Positions 1-4,995 of a stretch of 5,105 nucleotides of DNA are shown one piece after another. The translations under genes were made by a program, and so were the position numbers. The stretch is from assembly GCA_027064265.1 (NCBI GenBank), contig JAMOQA010000542.1, positions 1 to 5,105 of the forward strand, read 5' to 3'. Position 1 is the stretch's first letter, and each line of letters begins with the position of its first letter. This DNA is from Acidobacteriota bacterium. Its GTDB lineage: Bacteria; Acidobacteriota; Polarisedimenticolia; J045. The notes below the pieces were generated by a model, which worked only from the letters and a program-made list of their open reading frames with translations, made no database searches and was not told the DNA's origin.

Positions 1-1
1 C

Positions 2-97
2 TCGGACGGCTGGCAGATCGAGGCGAAGGCCTCGGTCGGGCTGGCGGACGCGGCGCCGGACCTGACCCTCGGGCTCGGGCTGGTCTTCCACCCCTGA
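2..97 (+). CDS. 3' end of a gene, possibly an outer-membrane beta-barrel protein (partial)
   Basis: The frame is open from the left edge and ends at TGA 95-97, giving 31 residues that finish ...LTLGLGLVFHP. The tail starts SDGWQIEAKASVGL and then alternates small or polar with hydrophobic residues, as in the last strands of outer-membrane barrels, and it has a Phe near the C-terminus. The true last residue is Pro, not the aromatic typical of classical porins, so the family is uncertain. Third positions are almost all G or C, which fits real coding sequence. The gene converges on the HAD hydrolase gene, with 27 bases between the stop codons. What is visible is too short to name a product. Confidence 0.6.
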   Translation, partial: SDGWQIEAKASVGLADAAPDLTLGLGLVFHP

Positions 98-121
98 GGG
101 GCTCCCGCGGGCCTTCCCCTT
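96..121. terminator. weak stem-loop between two convergent genes
   Basis: GAGGGG at 96-101 can pair with CCCCTT at 116-121 (one G-U pair). The palindrome CCCGCGGG at 104-111 lies in the loop. The element sits between the stop codons of the partial + gene and the HAD gene, where a shared terminator is expected. There is only a short pyrimidine run (CCTTCC) after it and no real U-tract, so an intrinsic terminator is only a possibility. Confidence 0.25.
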
Positions 122-124
122 CCT

Positions 125-826
125 TCAGAGACCGAGCAGGGCGGGAAGCTCCGTGATCTCGCGGATGCGGGCGCAGTCGGCGTCCGGCCAGGCCTCCCAC
201 CGGTCGACGAGCACCGGCGCGATCCCGGCCGCGCGGGCGCCCTCGACGTCGTAGGCGGGCACGTCCCCGACGTGGACGCATTCCCCCGGCGAGGCGCCGA
301 GCCGCTCGAGGGCCACCCGGAAGATCCCCGGGTCCGGCTTGGCCACGCCGACCAGGTGGGAGTCGATCACCAGGTCGAGGAGGTCGCCGAGGCCGGCCTC
401 CCGGAGGTCCGCCGCGACCTGCCCTTCCGCGTTGCTGACGACGGCGAGGACGAGGCCGGCCGCGCGCAGCCGGGCCAGGGTCTCCCGTGCGCCCGGGACC
501 GGTCGGCGCCACAACCCGTCCCGCCGGTTGGCCTCCCACAGGCGCTCGAGGGCGTCGGGAACGAGCTCGTCGGGAAGCCCGGCCCCGGCGAGGACCCGGC
601 CGAAGTACCCGTTCCACAGGTCCCGGGCCGCGATCCCCCGGCGGACCGCCCGGTCGGCCCAGCGACGGGCCGGTCCCTCGGCGCGGCGCACCGCCGCCTC
701 GTCCGGGAGGAACCCGAGGGGTTCGAGGGTGGCCGCGAGGCGCCGCGGGTCCAGGTCGATCAGCGTGCCCCCGGCATCGAGGAGGACCACCCGCACTCCG
801 TCGATCGTCTCGCGTCTCGCCGCCAT
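125..826 (-). CDS. HAD-superfamily (subfamily IA-like) hydrolase
   Basis: This is a cytoplasmic Rossmann-fold hydrolase of 233 residues, the usual size for HAD subfamily I enzymes with an alpha-helical cap. The four HAD motifs are visible: motif I LLDAGGTL with nucleophile Asp17; motif II VVSNAEG with Ser131; motif III Lys163 in VAKPDPGIF; motif IV HVGDVPAYD with Asp188 and Asp193. The segment at about 25-105 is the alpha-helical cap. The Asp normally two residues after the nucleophile, the general acid/base of HAD phosphatases, is Gly19. Dehalogenase-type and some uncharacterised HAD members also lack it, so phosphatase activity should not be assumed. The ATG at 824-826 is supported by GGAGAGG at 834-840, 7 bases upstream. 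The gene is divergent from the exported repeat protein, with an 89-base gap. The substrate is unknown. Confidence 0.9.
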   Translation of the reverse strand: MAARRETIDGVRVVLLDAGGTLIDLDPRRLAATLEPLGFLPDEAAVRRAEGPARRWADRAVRRGIAARDLWNGYFGRVLAGAGLPDELVPDALERLWEANRRDGLWRRPVPGARETLARLRAAGLVLAVVSNAEGQVAADLREAGLGDLLDLVIDSHLVGVAKPDPGIFRVALERLGASPGECVHVGDVPAYDVEGARAAGIAPVLVDRWEAWPDADCARIREITELPALLGL

Positions 827-880
827 CCGGGATCCTCTCCGCCTCGTCCCCCTCCCCCGTCGGCGGTAGATTCTTCCACG

Positions 881-904
881 CGCCCCCGGGTCCCGCAGGG
901 GGCG
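881..904 (+). promoter_or_regulatory. 7-bp GC hairpin abutting a ribosome binding site
   Basis: CGCCCCC at 881-887 is perfectly complementary to GGGGGCG at 898-904, with a 10-base loop at 888-897. The 3' arm ends on the first G of the GGAGGAG ribosome binding site (904-910) of the gene starting at 916. In the mRNA leader it would stack directly against the Shine-Dalgarno sequence. A regulatory effect is inference only. Confidence 0.35.
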
Positions 905-910
905 GAGGAG
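904..910 (+). promoter_or_regulatory. ribosome binding site fixing the start at 916
   Basis: GGAGGAG lies 5 bases before the ATG at 916. The frame stays open upstream to 487 and a second in-frame ATG lies at 934, but neither alternative start has comparable support. The upstream part is antisense to the HAD gene, and a signal peptide begins just after 916. Confidence 0.75.
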
Positions 911-915
911 CCGCG

Positions 916-2394
916 ATGCACTCCTGCCGACCGATGCACTCTCCTTTCGTCCTCCTGGCCATCCTCTGCGCGGTGGTCCCGGCCCTCGCGGAACCGGTGG
1001 AGCTGCCGATCGAGGGCCCCCTCGCCGCGGGGAAGGTCCTGGTCGAGCTGGACGACTCCCGTGTCCACGTCCTCGTCGACCCGGAGGCGGAACCCTCCCT
1101 CAGGGTCGTCGACCTGGTGAACGGGGAGGACGGCCACGGCTTCGCCCTCCTCGAGGAGAGCAAGGGCACGCTCCGGCTCGGCCGGCCCCACGGCGACGAG
1201 GAGACGGCGCCCCGGCTCGGCATCGACCTGGTGGTCGCGCCGTCCCAGCTGCTGGAGATCGCCGGCCGGAACCTGGACGTGGAGATCGAGACGACGGACA
1301 CGGGAGAGGACGAGGAGGAACCGGACACCGCGGGGGACGGGAGCGTCCGGGAAACTCCCCGCCGCGCCCTCCGGGGCGCCCGCCTCACGGTCGACGTCGG
1401 CGACTCCTCGGTCGTGGTCACCGGGGGCACGGCGATCGCCATCTCCGCCACGGGATCGCGGATCGAGCTCGAGGGAACCGGCGGTCCGCTCTCCCTCGAC
1501 CTGGACGGGGGTTCGGTGGAGGTGCGGCGCCACGTCGGCCCGGTGCGGGTGCGGGGCGCCGCCGCCGAGTTCGTCCTCGAGGACCTGGGCGGGGCCCTGC
1601 GGTTCGACCTGGACGGCGGCTCCCTGGTCCTCCGGGGAGGGAACGGGACGGCGGACGGCTCGGCCGACGGGGCCACCCTCGCCGTGGAGCGCTGGGGAGG
1701 GTCCTTCCTGGTCCGCGGGGAGGAGGACCACGTGGAGGCCCGGGAGCTGACCGAGGCGAACGCCAAGCTCCAGGTCTCCGGCGCCCGCCACGAGGTGATC
1801 GCCGAGAAGCTGGCCGGCGCCCTCTTCGTCGACCTCGAGGACGGAACGGTCTCGGCCCGGGGCGTCGGCGCGCGGCTCAGTCTCCGCCTGCGGGACGGGG
1901 CCGAGGCCGAGGTGAAGGGGGTCGGGGACGGCGCCGACATCCGCGTCGAGGAGGACGCCAGCGCGAAGGTGGAAGGGATCGCGCGCCGCACGTCGGCCCG
2001 GGTCAACGGGGCCTCCCTGTCCCTCGACAACTGCCGGGACCTGCAGGCCAAGGTGATGGAGGGCAGCCTCGCGGCGACCCTGCGCGCGGGGAAGGCCCGG
2101 GTCACCGCCACCGACTCCGAGGTGGAGCTCGACCTCGCCGGTTCCAGCCAGGACCACCAGCTCTCCCTGGGCGGATCGGCCCGGGCGCGGGTGACGATGC
2201 GGGATCCCTGCCGGGTGCGGGTCACCGGGGACGTGGAGGACGAGGGCCTCCTGGTCTCCGGGTGCGAGGTGATCGGGCCGGACGCCCGCAAGCCGCCGCC
2301 GGTCACCCGGGGTCGCCTGCAGCGGCGGCGGGTGGTCACCCTCGACGTGGAACTCGGGGACGACGCCTCCCTCGAAGTGAACGCGGCCCCCTGA
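916..2394 (+). CDS. exported beta-repeat protein, DUF4097-like (putative adhesin type)
   Basis: This is a 492-residue protein of unknown function. Residues 1-25 form a Sec signal peptide: a hydrophobic core FVLLAILCAVV and a cleavage site after ALA25. Cys18 does not sit in a good lipobox. Residues 26-125 are beta-rich and include LGIDLVVAPSQLLEIAG, resembling the DUF4097/DUF2807 families of putative adhesins. Residues 126-155 are an acidic, low-complexity linker. From about 156 to the end the protein is built of short valine/leucine strands separated by Gly/Asp turns. Four units of 36-39 residues begin near 190, 226, 262 and 301, three of them with GPLSLDL, GALRFDL and GALFVDL. DLDGGS recurs at 195 and 231, and DLEDGT at 306. 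This suggests a parallel beta-helix or stacked strands. Cys373, Cys432 and Cys450 lie in the C-terminal part. No catalytic motif or C-terminal anchor is visible. Its stop faces the DUF4126 gene, 23 bases away. Confidence 0.85.
   Translation: MHSCRPMHSPFVLLAILCAVVPALAEPVELPIEGPLAAGKVLVELDDSRVHVLVDPEAEPSLRVVDLVNGEDGHGFALLEESKGTLRLGRPHGDEETAPRLGIDLVVAPSQLLEIAGRNLDVEIETTDTGEDEEEPDTAGDGSVRETPRRALRGARLTVDVGDSSVVVTGGTAIAISATGSRIELEGTGGPLSLDLDGGSVEVRRHVGPVRVRGAAAEFVLEDLGGALRFDLDGGSLVLRGGNGTADGSADGATLAVERWGGSFLVRGEEDHVEARELTEANAKLQVSGARHEVIAEKLAGALFVDLEDGTVSARGVGARLSLRLRDGAEAEVKGVGDGADIRVEEDASAKVEGIARRTSARVNGASLSLDNCRDLQAKVMEGSLAATLRAGKARVTATDSEVELDLAGSSQDHQLSLGGSARARVTMRDPCRVRVTGDVEDEGLLVSGCEVIGPDARKPPPVTRGRLQRRRVVTLDVELGDDASLEVNAAP
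1498..1941 (+). repeat. region encoding four 36-39-residue beta repeats
   Basis: Protein units start at residues 190, 226, 262 and 301 of the exported protein. Each opens with Gly and a short beta strand, followed in units 1, 2 and 4 by DLDGGS, DLDGGS and DLEDGT. The repeat is at protein level; the DNA is diverged, so it is an old duplication or a structural periodicity. The bounds run from the first DLDGGS codon (1498) to about the end of unit four. Confidence 0.5.
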
Positions 2395-2417
2395 CCCGTC
2401 GTTCCCCGCTCTCCGGC

Positions 2418-3050
2418 TCAGGTCTCCGGGGGCAGGTCCTCGGCGATCCGGGTGACCCGCCGGCGGAAGGCGGCCACCGCCCGCCAGGTGAGCCAGAGCC
2501 CGGTCCCGATGACCAGGGCGGCCAGGACGGCGGCGAGGACGGCGAGGACCGAGCCGACGAGGGACAGCAGGTCCTCGATCCCCGAGAGCACCGGGCTCGC
2601 CGCGCCCCCGGTCCCGAGGGTCGAGAGCAGGCGGATCTTCGCCTTGACCAGGTGCACGCCGCCCGCGATCGACCCGCCCAGGACGAGGCCGAGCACCGCC
2701 GCGGGGAGCGGGGGAAGGTCCCGCAGGCTGGCGGCGACGACCAGCATCCCGGCGAGGGGGCGGACCAGGGTCTGGACCACGTCGAGGGCATGGTCCACCA
2801 CCGGGACCTTGTCCGCGACCAGCTCGACCACGACGGCGACGCCGAGGACGACCAGGGCGGGAGTGGAGGAGAGCCAGGCGAACGCCGGGTTCAGCTCGAG
2901 GGGGCGGCCGAGGAGCACCTCGGTGGCGCCGAGCCTCACCGCGAGGCCGACGACGAACGGGGGCAGGAAGGCGCGCAGGCCGCAGCTGGCCGCGAGCGAA
3001 ACGCCGGCCAGCACCTGCACGACCAGCCCGAGAAGGGAGGTCTCCGTCAT
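2418..3050 (-). CDS. DUF4126 family integral membrane protein
   Basis: This 210-residue polytopic inner-membrane protein has no known function. The family is recognisable from ASCGLRAFLPPF at residues 21-32 and from the polar motif VADKVPVVDHALDVVQTLVRPLAG at about 78-101, both typical of DUF4126 proteins. Hydrophobic stretches lie at about 5-22, 28-44, 63-79, 97-109, 117-135 and 162-188. The last ends in a basic, arginine-rich cytoplasmic-type tail. The ATG at 3048-3050 is chosen because GGAGGA lies 6 bases upstream (3057-3062). The frame also runs back to an ATG at 3128, but the extra 26 residues are Arg/Gly-rich and lack a hydrophobic or conserved character. The gene is convergent with the exported repeat protein and divergent from the relic region at 3180-3403. 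Its role could be transport or membrane structure; nothing in the sequence decides this. Confidence 0.85.
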   Translation of the reverse strand: MTETSLLGLVVQVLAGVSLAASCGLRAFLPPFVVGLAVRLGATEVLLGRPLELNPAFAWLSSTPALVVLGVAVVVELVADKVPVVDHALDVVQTLVRPLAGMLVVAASLRDLPPLPAAVLGLVLGGSIAGGVHLVKAKIRLLSTLGTGGAASPVLSGIEDLLSLVGSVLAVLAAVLAALVIGTGLWLTWRAVAAFRRRVTRIAEDLPPET

Positions 3051-3056
3051 GCCGCG

Positions 3057-3062
3057 TCCTCC
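3057..3062 (-). promoter_or_regulatory. ribosome binding site of the DUF4126 gene
   Basis: On the minus strand GGAGGA is followed by CGCGGC and then the ATG at 3050, an ideal 6-base spacing. This decides between the starts at 3050 and 3128. Confidence 0.7.
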
Positions 3063-3082
3063 GCGGAACCGCTCGCCGGCCC

Positions 3083-3106
3083 CCTCCCGCCGGTGACGGC
3101 GGGGGG
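3083..3106. repeat. 10-bp perfect stem with four-base loop in a divergent intergenic region
   Basis: CCCGCCG at 3086-3092 pairs with CGGCGGG at 3097-3103. The stem extends outward to 3083/3106 through one wobble pair. The loop is GTGA, a GNRA tetraloop if read on the + strand. It lies 33 bases upstream of the DUF4126 start, in the leader of that minus-strand gene, and about 75 bases upstream of the + strand ATG at 3180. No U-tract follows on either strand, so it is not an ordinary terminator. Confidence 0.45.
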
Positions 3107-3127
3107 CGCGGCGTCCTGCCAGCCCCA

Positions 3128-3136
3128 TGCTATCGT
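3128..3136 (+). promoter_or_regulatory. possible extended -10 promoter element
   Basis: TGCTATCGT contains a TGN extension followed by TATCGT, about 44 bases before the ATG at 3180. No convincing -35 hexamer is seen at the expected distance, so this is a weak call. If real, it would have driven the + strand gene whose remains lie at 3180-3403. Confidence 0.25.
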
Positions 3137-3179
3137 CGGTCCGCTCGCCGGGGAACCCCGCCCCGCCCCTGGAAGGCCG

Positions 3180-3269
3180 ATGCGCAGCAGTCTCGTGCTC
3201 CTCGTCGCCGCGCTCCTCGCCGGGGCGGCGAGTCGTCCCAGTGGTGGGGCCCGATGGGCGTCGCGGTGA
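3180..3269 (+). pseudogene. signal-peptide-like 29-codon ORF, probable 5' remnant of an exported protein gene
   Basis: The ATG at 3180 opens a 29-residue frame beginning MRSSLVLLVAALLAGAAS, a textbook export signal with a basic N-terminus, a leucine/alanine core and small residues at the end. It then turns into an Arg/Gly stretch and stops at 3267-3269. GGAAGG at 3171-3176 precedes the ATG, though only 3 bases away. A protein consisting of a signal peptide and eleven residues is unlikely to be functional. I read it as the surviving 5' end of a gene for an exported protein, such as a periplasmic adaptor. It could also be a genuine tiny secreted peptide, or one end of a single gene joined by a frameshift to the following RND-like segment. 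Confidence 0.4.
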
Positions 3270-3403
3270 TCTTCGGACCGGCGGTGGCGACCGTGCTGAC
3301 GCTGGTCGTCGTCCCGGTTACCTGGGACGTCCTTGCTGGCGCAGCCGAGGCAGCCTTCCGGCGCGGTGGGCCGGGGCGGTCTCCCGCAGGGGAGCGGGCC
3401 TGA
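3242..3403 (+). pseudogene. C-terminal fragment of an RND-family efflux transporter
   Basis: The frame starting with the Trp-Trp codons at 3242 and ending at TGA 3401-3403 encodes WWGPMGVAVIFG, then PAVATVLTLVVVPVTW, then a short basic tail. This matches the last transmembrane helix of RND (AcrB/HAE-type) pumps, where the usual pattern is a PM/PL start, IIFGLAFAT, LLTL, VVPVLY and a short cytoplasmic tail. Here the usual Leu after IFG is Pro and the usual Leu-Tyr is Thr-Trp, so conserved positions have decayed. A whole pump has more than 1,000 residues; only about 53 codons remain. There is no good start: the only ATG in this part of the frame is at 3254, inside the motif. The 3' end overlaps the KamA-like gene on the opposite strand by 86 bases. 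A 49-residue membrane microprotein starting at 3254 is the alternative. Confidence 0.6.
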
Positions 3404-4730
3404 GCCCGGCGACCAGCTCCAGGCGGCGCATCTCCGGCTCGAAGAAGAACTCCGGCTCGCCGAGGGCGGGCACCAGCTCGTCGAGCCAGGTCGCCCGCTC
3501 GTCGTAGCGGGCGAAGAACGGCCGGCCGACCCACTCCGGGTTGCGACCCTGGAGGAAGCCGAGCACGAAGACCTTCTCCCCCCGGATGCGCGCGGTCCCC
3601 TGGACGAGGACCTTGCCCGGGGTCGCGGACATCGAGGGCCCCCGCACGGTCCGGGCGAGGCCGGAGACCTGCCGGTACGCCTCCTGGAAGATCTCGAGCA
3701 CCCGGGCGAGGGGCAGCTCGAAGTACCGCTTCGGCCCGGTGTCCCGCTCGACGAACATGTAGTAGGGGACCATCCCCAGGTGGACCTCCTCCCTCCACAT
3801 CTCCGCCCAGGTGGCCGGGTCGTCGTTGACGTGGCGGATCACCGGGGCCTGGCAGCGGATCACCGCCCCCGCCTCCTGGACCCGCCGGATCGCCACCCGG
3901 GCCGGCCTCGGCTGGAGCTCCCGCGGGTGGGAGACGTGGGCCATCAGGGCGAGGTGCTTGCCCGCCCGGCGGACCCGCTCGAAGAGGCGCATCAGGTCGT
4001 CGGCGTCGTCGTCGGTGACGAACCGGTACGGCCACCAGGCGAGGGCCCTGGTCCCGATCCGGATCGAGCGGATCGACTCCACCCGGAGCAGCGGCTCGAT
4101 GTACCGGGCGAGGACCCGGGTCTTCATCACCAGCGGGTCGCCGCCGGTGATCAGCACGCTGGACACCTCCGGGTGCCGCTCGACGTAGCGGACGAGCCGC
4201 TCCGCCTCGCGGCTTGCGAACTTCAGCTCGTCCATGCCGACGAACTGGGCCCAGCGGAAGCAGTACGTGCAGTAGGCATGGCAGGTCTGGCCGGGGCCGG
4301 GGAAGAAGAGCACGGTCTCCCGGTACTTGTGCTGGAGGCCGGGCACGGGTTCCCCGTCGAGGCGTGGCACGTTGAGCTCTCGCTGCCCCGCCGGGTGGGG
4401 GTTCATCCGCAGCCGGATGTCCCGGGCCAGGGCCTGGATCTCCGCCGCGGGGGCGTCCTTCCGCACGAGGTCGACGAGGCGCCGGAAGTCCTCCGGGTCG
4501 AGCATCCCCTCCTGGGGGAACGTGAGCTGGAAGAGCGGGTCGTCCGGGATGTTGTCCCAGTCGATCAGCTCGTCGATCACGTAGCTGTTCACCCGGAAGG
4601 GCAGGACCGCGGAGAGCGCCCGCATGGCGAGCAGGCGTTCCTCCCCGAGGGCCCGGAGCTGGGGGAGCCGGGCGAGATCCCGGCGGGTGACGGCGGAGTA
4701 GCGGCGCGGTTCGATCCTCGTGTCGGTCAA
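3318..4730 (-). CDS. KamA-family radical SAM protein (lysine 2,3-aminomutase-like)
   Basis: This cytoplasmic radical SAM enzyme would bind a [4Fe-4S] cluster and probably PLP, as family members that shift amino groups do. Numbering is from the GTG at 4736: the cluster motif CHAYCTYC gives Cys152, Cys156 and Cys159, followed by FRWAQFVG. ITGGDP at 196-201 is the SAM-binding GGD motif. RHVNDDP at 301-307 keeps an Asp equivalent to one substrate-binding Asp of true KamA. Lys375 in ATPGKV is the likely PLP lysine. The segment before it, GPSMSATPG, replaces the Asp-containing glycine-rich motif of true KamA, and only one other Cys (295) exists, so the C-terminal zinc cysteines are absent. The substrate may not be lysine. 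I prefer TTG at 4728-4730 as start (470 residues) because AGGAGG lies 5 bases upstream and overlaps the alternative GTG. The last 25-30 residues are basic and run antisense to the RND relic, and are probably a non-homologous extension. No partner gene is adjacent. Confidence 0.9.
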   Translation of the reverse strand: MTDTRIEPRRYSAVTRRDLARLPQLRALGEERLLAMRALSAVLPFRVNSYVIDELIDWDNIPDDPLFQLTFPQEGMLDPEDFRRLVDLVRKDAPAAEIQALARDIRLRMNPHPAGQRELNVPRLDGEPVPGLQHKYRETVLFFPGPGQTCHAYCTYCFRWAQFVGMDELKFASREAERLVRYVERHPEVSSVLITGGDPLVMKTRVLARYIEPLLRVESIRSIRIGTRALAWWPYRFVTDDDADDLMRLFERVRRAGKHLALMAHVSHPRELQPRPARVAIRRVQEAGAVIRCQAPVIRHVNDDPATWAEMWREEVHLGMVPYYMFVERDTGPKRYFELPLARVLEIFQEAYRQVSGLARTVRGPSMSATPGKVLVQGTARIRGEKVFVLGFLQGRNPEWVGRPFFARYDERATWLDELVPALGEPEFFFEPEMRRLELVAGLRPAPLRETAPAHRAGRLPRLRQQGRPR

Positions 4731-4732
4731 GG

Positions 4733-4741
4733 TCACCTCCT
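4733..4741 (-). promoter_or_regulatory. consensus Shine-Dalgarno that decides a TTG start
   Basis: On the minus strand the sequence reads AGGAGGTGA, a full match to the 16S anti-Shine-Dalgarno complement, followed by CC and TTG. The competing GTG at 4734-4736 lies inside this element and could not be initiated from it, so TTG at 4730 is the better start of the KamA-like gene. Confidence 0.7.
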
Positions 4742-4786
4742 CGGCCCCGCGGGAAGGGACGGGGGTCGCCTCCCCGCAAGGGGCAT
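4733..4786 (-). other. possible 17-codon leader ORF ending inside the KamA-like gene's ribosome binding site
   Basis: An ATG at 4784-4786 opens MPLAGRRPPSLPAGPRR and stops at the TGA at 4733-4735, which is part of the AGGAGGTGA ribosome binding site. This geometry would allow translational coupling. There is no clear ribosome binding site before the ATG, and in GC-rich DNA such short frames are common, so this is tentative. Confidence 0.2.
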
Positions 4787-4866
4787 CGTGATCCAGCCGG
4801 GTTCGTCCACCCCGGTGGGAAGAACTTCCTGGACCAGCGGCGTCGGGCCGGCGGTCGCGAAGCGGC

Positions 4867-4889
4867 GGGGGGCCCCCCGAGCGGGGGCC
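4867..4889. repeat. GC palindrome and stem-loop in the KamA-like gene's leader
   Basis: GGGGGGCCCCCC at 4867-4878 is a perfect 12-base palindrome. In addition GGCCCCC at 4871-4877 pairs with GGGGGCC at 4883-4889 around a 5-base loop. The C-run can therefore pair with either flanking G-run. The element lies about 20 bases downstream of the predicted transcription start of the minus-strand gene. Confidence 0.4.
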
Positions 4890-4912
4890 GCGATCCCGCG
4901 ATGCCTGCCCCG

Positions 4913-4941
4913 TTGATACAGGGCGGGAGCCGATCCGTCAA
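4913..4941 (-). promoter_or_regulatory. sigma-70-type promoter of the KamA-like gene
   Basis: On the minus strand TTGACG (4941-4936) matches five of six bases of the -35 consensus. An exact 17-base spacer separates it from TATCAA (4918-4913), which matches four of six bases of the -10 consensus. It is one of the few AT-containing stretches in the window. Transcription would start near 4906, leaving a leader of roughly 175 bases before the TTG at 4730. No known riboswitch is recognised in that leader. Confidence 0.55.
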
Positions 4942-4951
4942 GCGGGCGAAT

Positions 4952-4964
4952 GTCTTACGAAGAC
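4952..4964. terminator. short inverted repeat downstream of the partial minus-strand gene
   Basis: GTCTT at 4952-4956 and AAGAC at 4960-4964 form a 5-bp stem with a 3-base loop, 31 bases past the stop codon of the partial gene at the right edge and just upstream of the KamA-like gene's promoter. It is too short and lacks a U-tract for a firm terminator call; it could equally be a small operator. Confidence 0.2.
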
Positions 4965-4995
4965 TCGGCGAATAGCGACGGGGCGAGGGACACCG

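Noticed and set aside
487..915. Upstream extension of the exported protein's frame by 143 codons
   Set aside because: The extension is antisense to the HAD gene, is Arg/Pro-rich, and would bury the signal peptide. The ATG at 916 has a good ribosome binding site.
760..2157. Open frame of 465 codons on the minus strand
   Set aside because: It is antisense to the exported repeat protein, is biased to Gly/Asp/Arg/His and has no recognisable domain.
2395..2417. Search for a terminator between the two convergent genes
   Set aside because: Only a short direct repeat (TCTCCGG at 2410-2416 and 2423-2429) and a distant 6-bp pairing were found, with no hairpin plus U-tract.
3051..3128. N-terminal extension of the DUF4126 protein to an ATG at 3128
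   Set aside because: The extra residues are Arg/Gly-rich and unlike the family; GGAGGA at 3057-3062 fits the start at 3050.
4742..4906. Possible riboswitch in the KamA-like gene's leader
   Set aside because: No conserved core of the lysine, cobalamin, SAM or other well-known riboswitch classes could be recognised by eye.
3333..4916. Open frame of 527 codons on the + strand
   Set aside because: It is antisense to the KamA-like gene, which has clear radical SAM motifs. Its product is a low-complexity Gly/Pro/Arg/His-rich sequence with no domain, typical of GC-rich shadows.
3130..4941. Open frame of 603 codons on the minus strand
   Set aside because: It is the same strand as the KamA-like gene in another frame; the translation is Pro/Arg/Gly-rich without motifs.
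4901..4975. Small + strand ORF of 24 codons (MPAPLIQGG...)
   Set aside because: It has no ribosome binding site, uses ATA and TTA codons unlike its neighbours, and overlaps the predicted promoter of the KamA-like gene.
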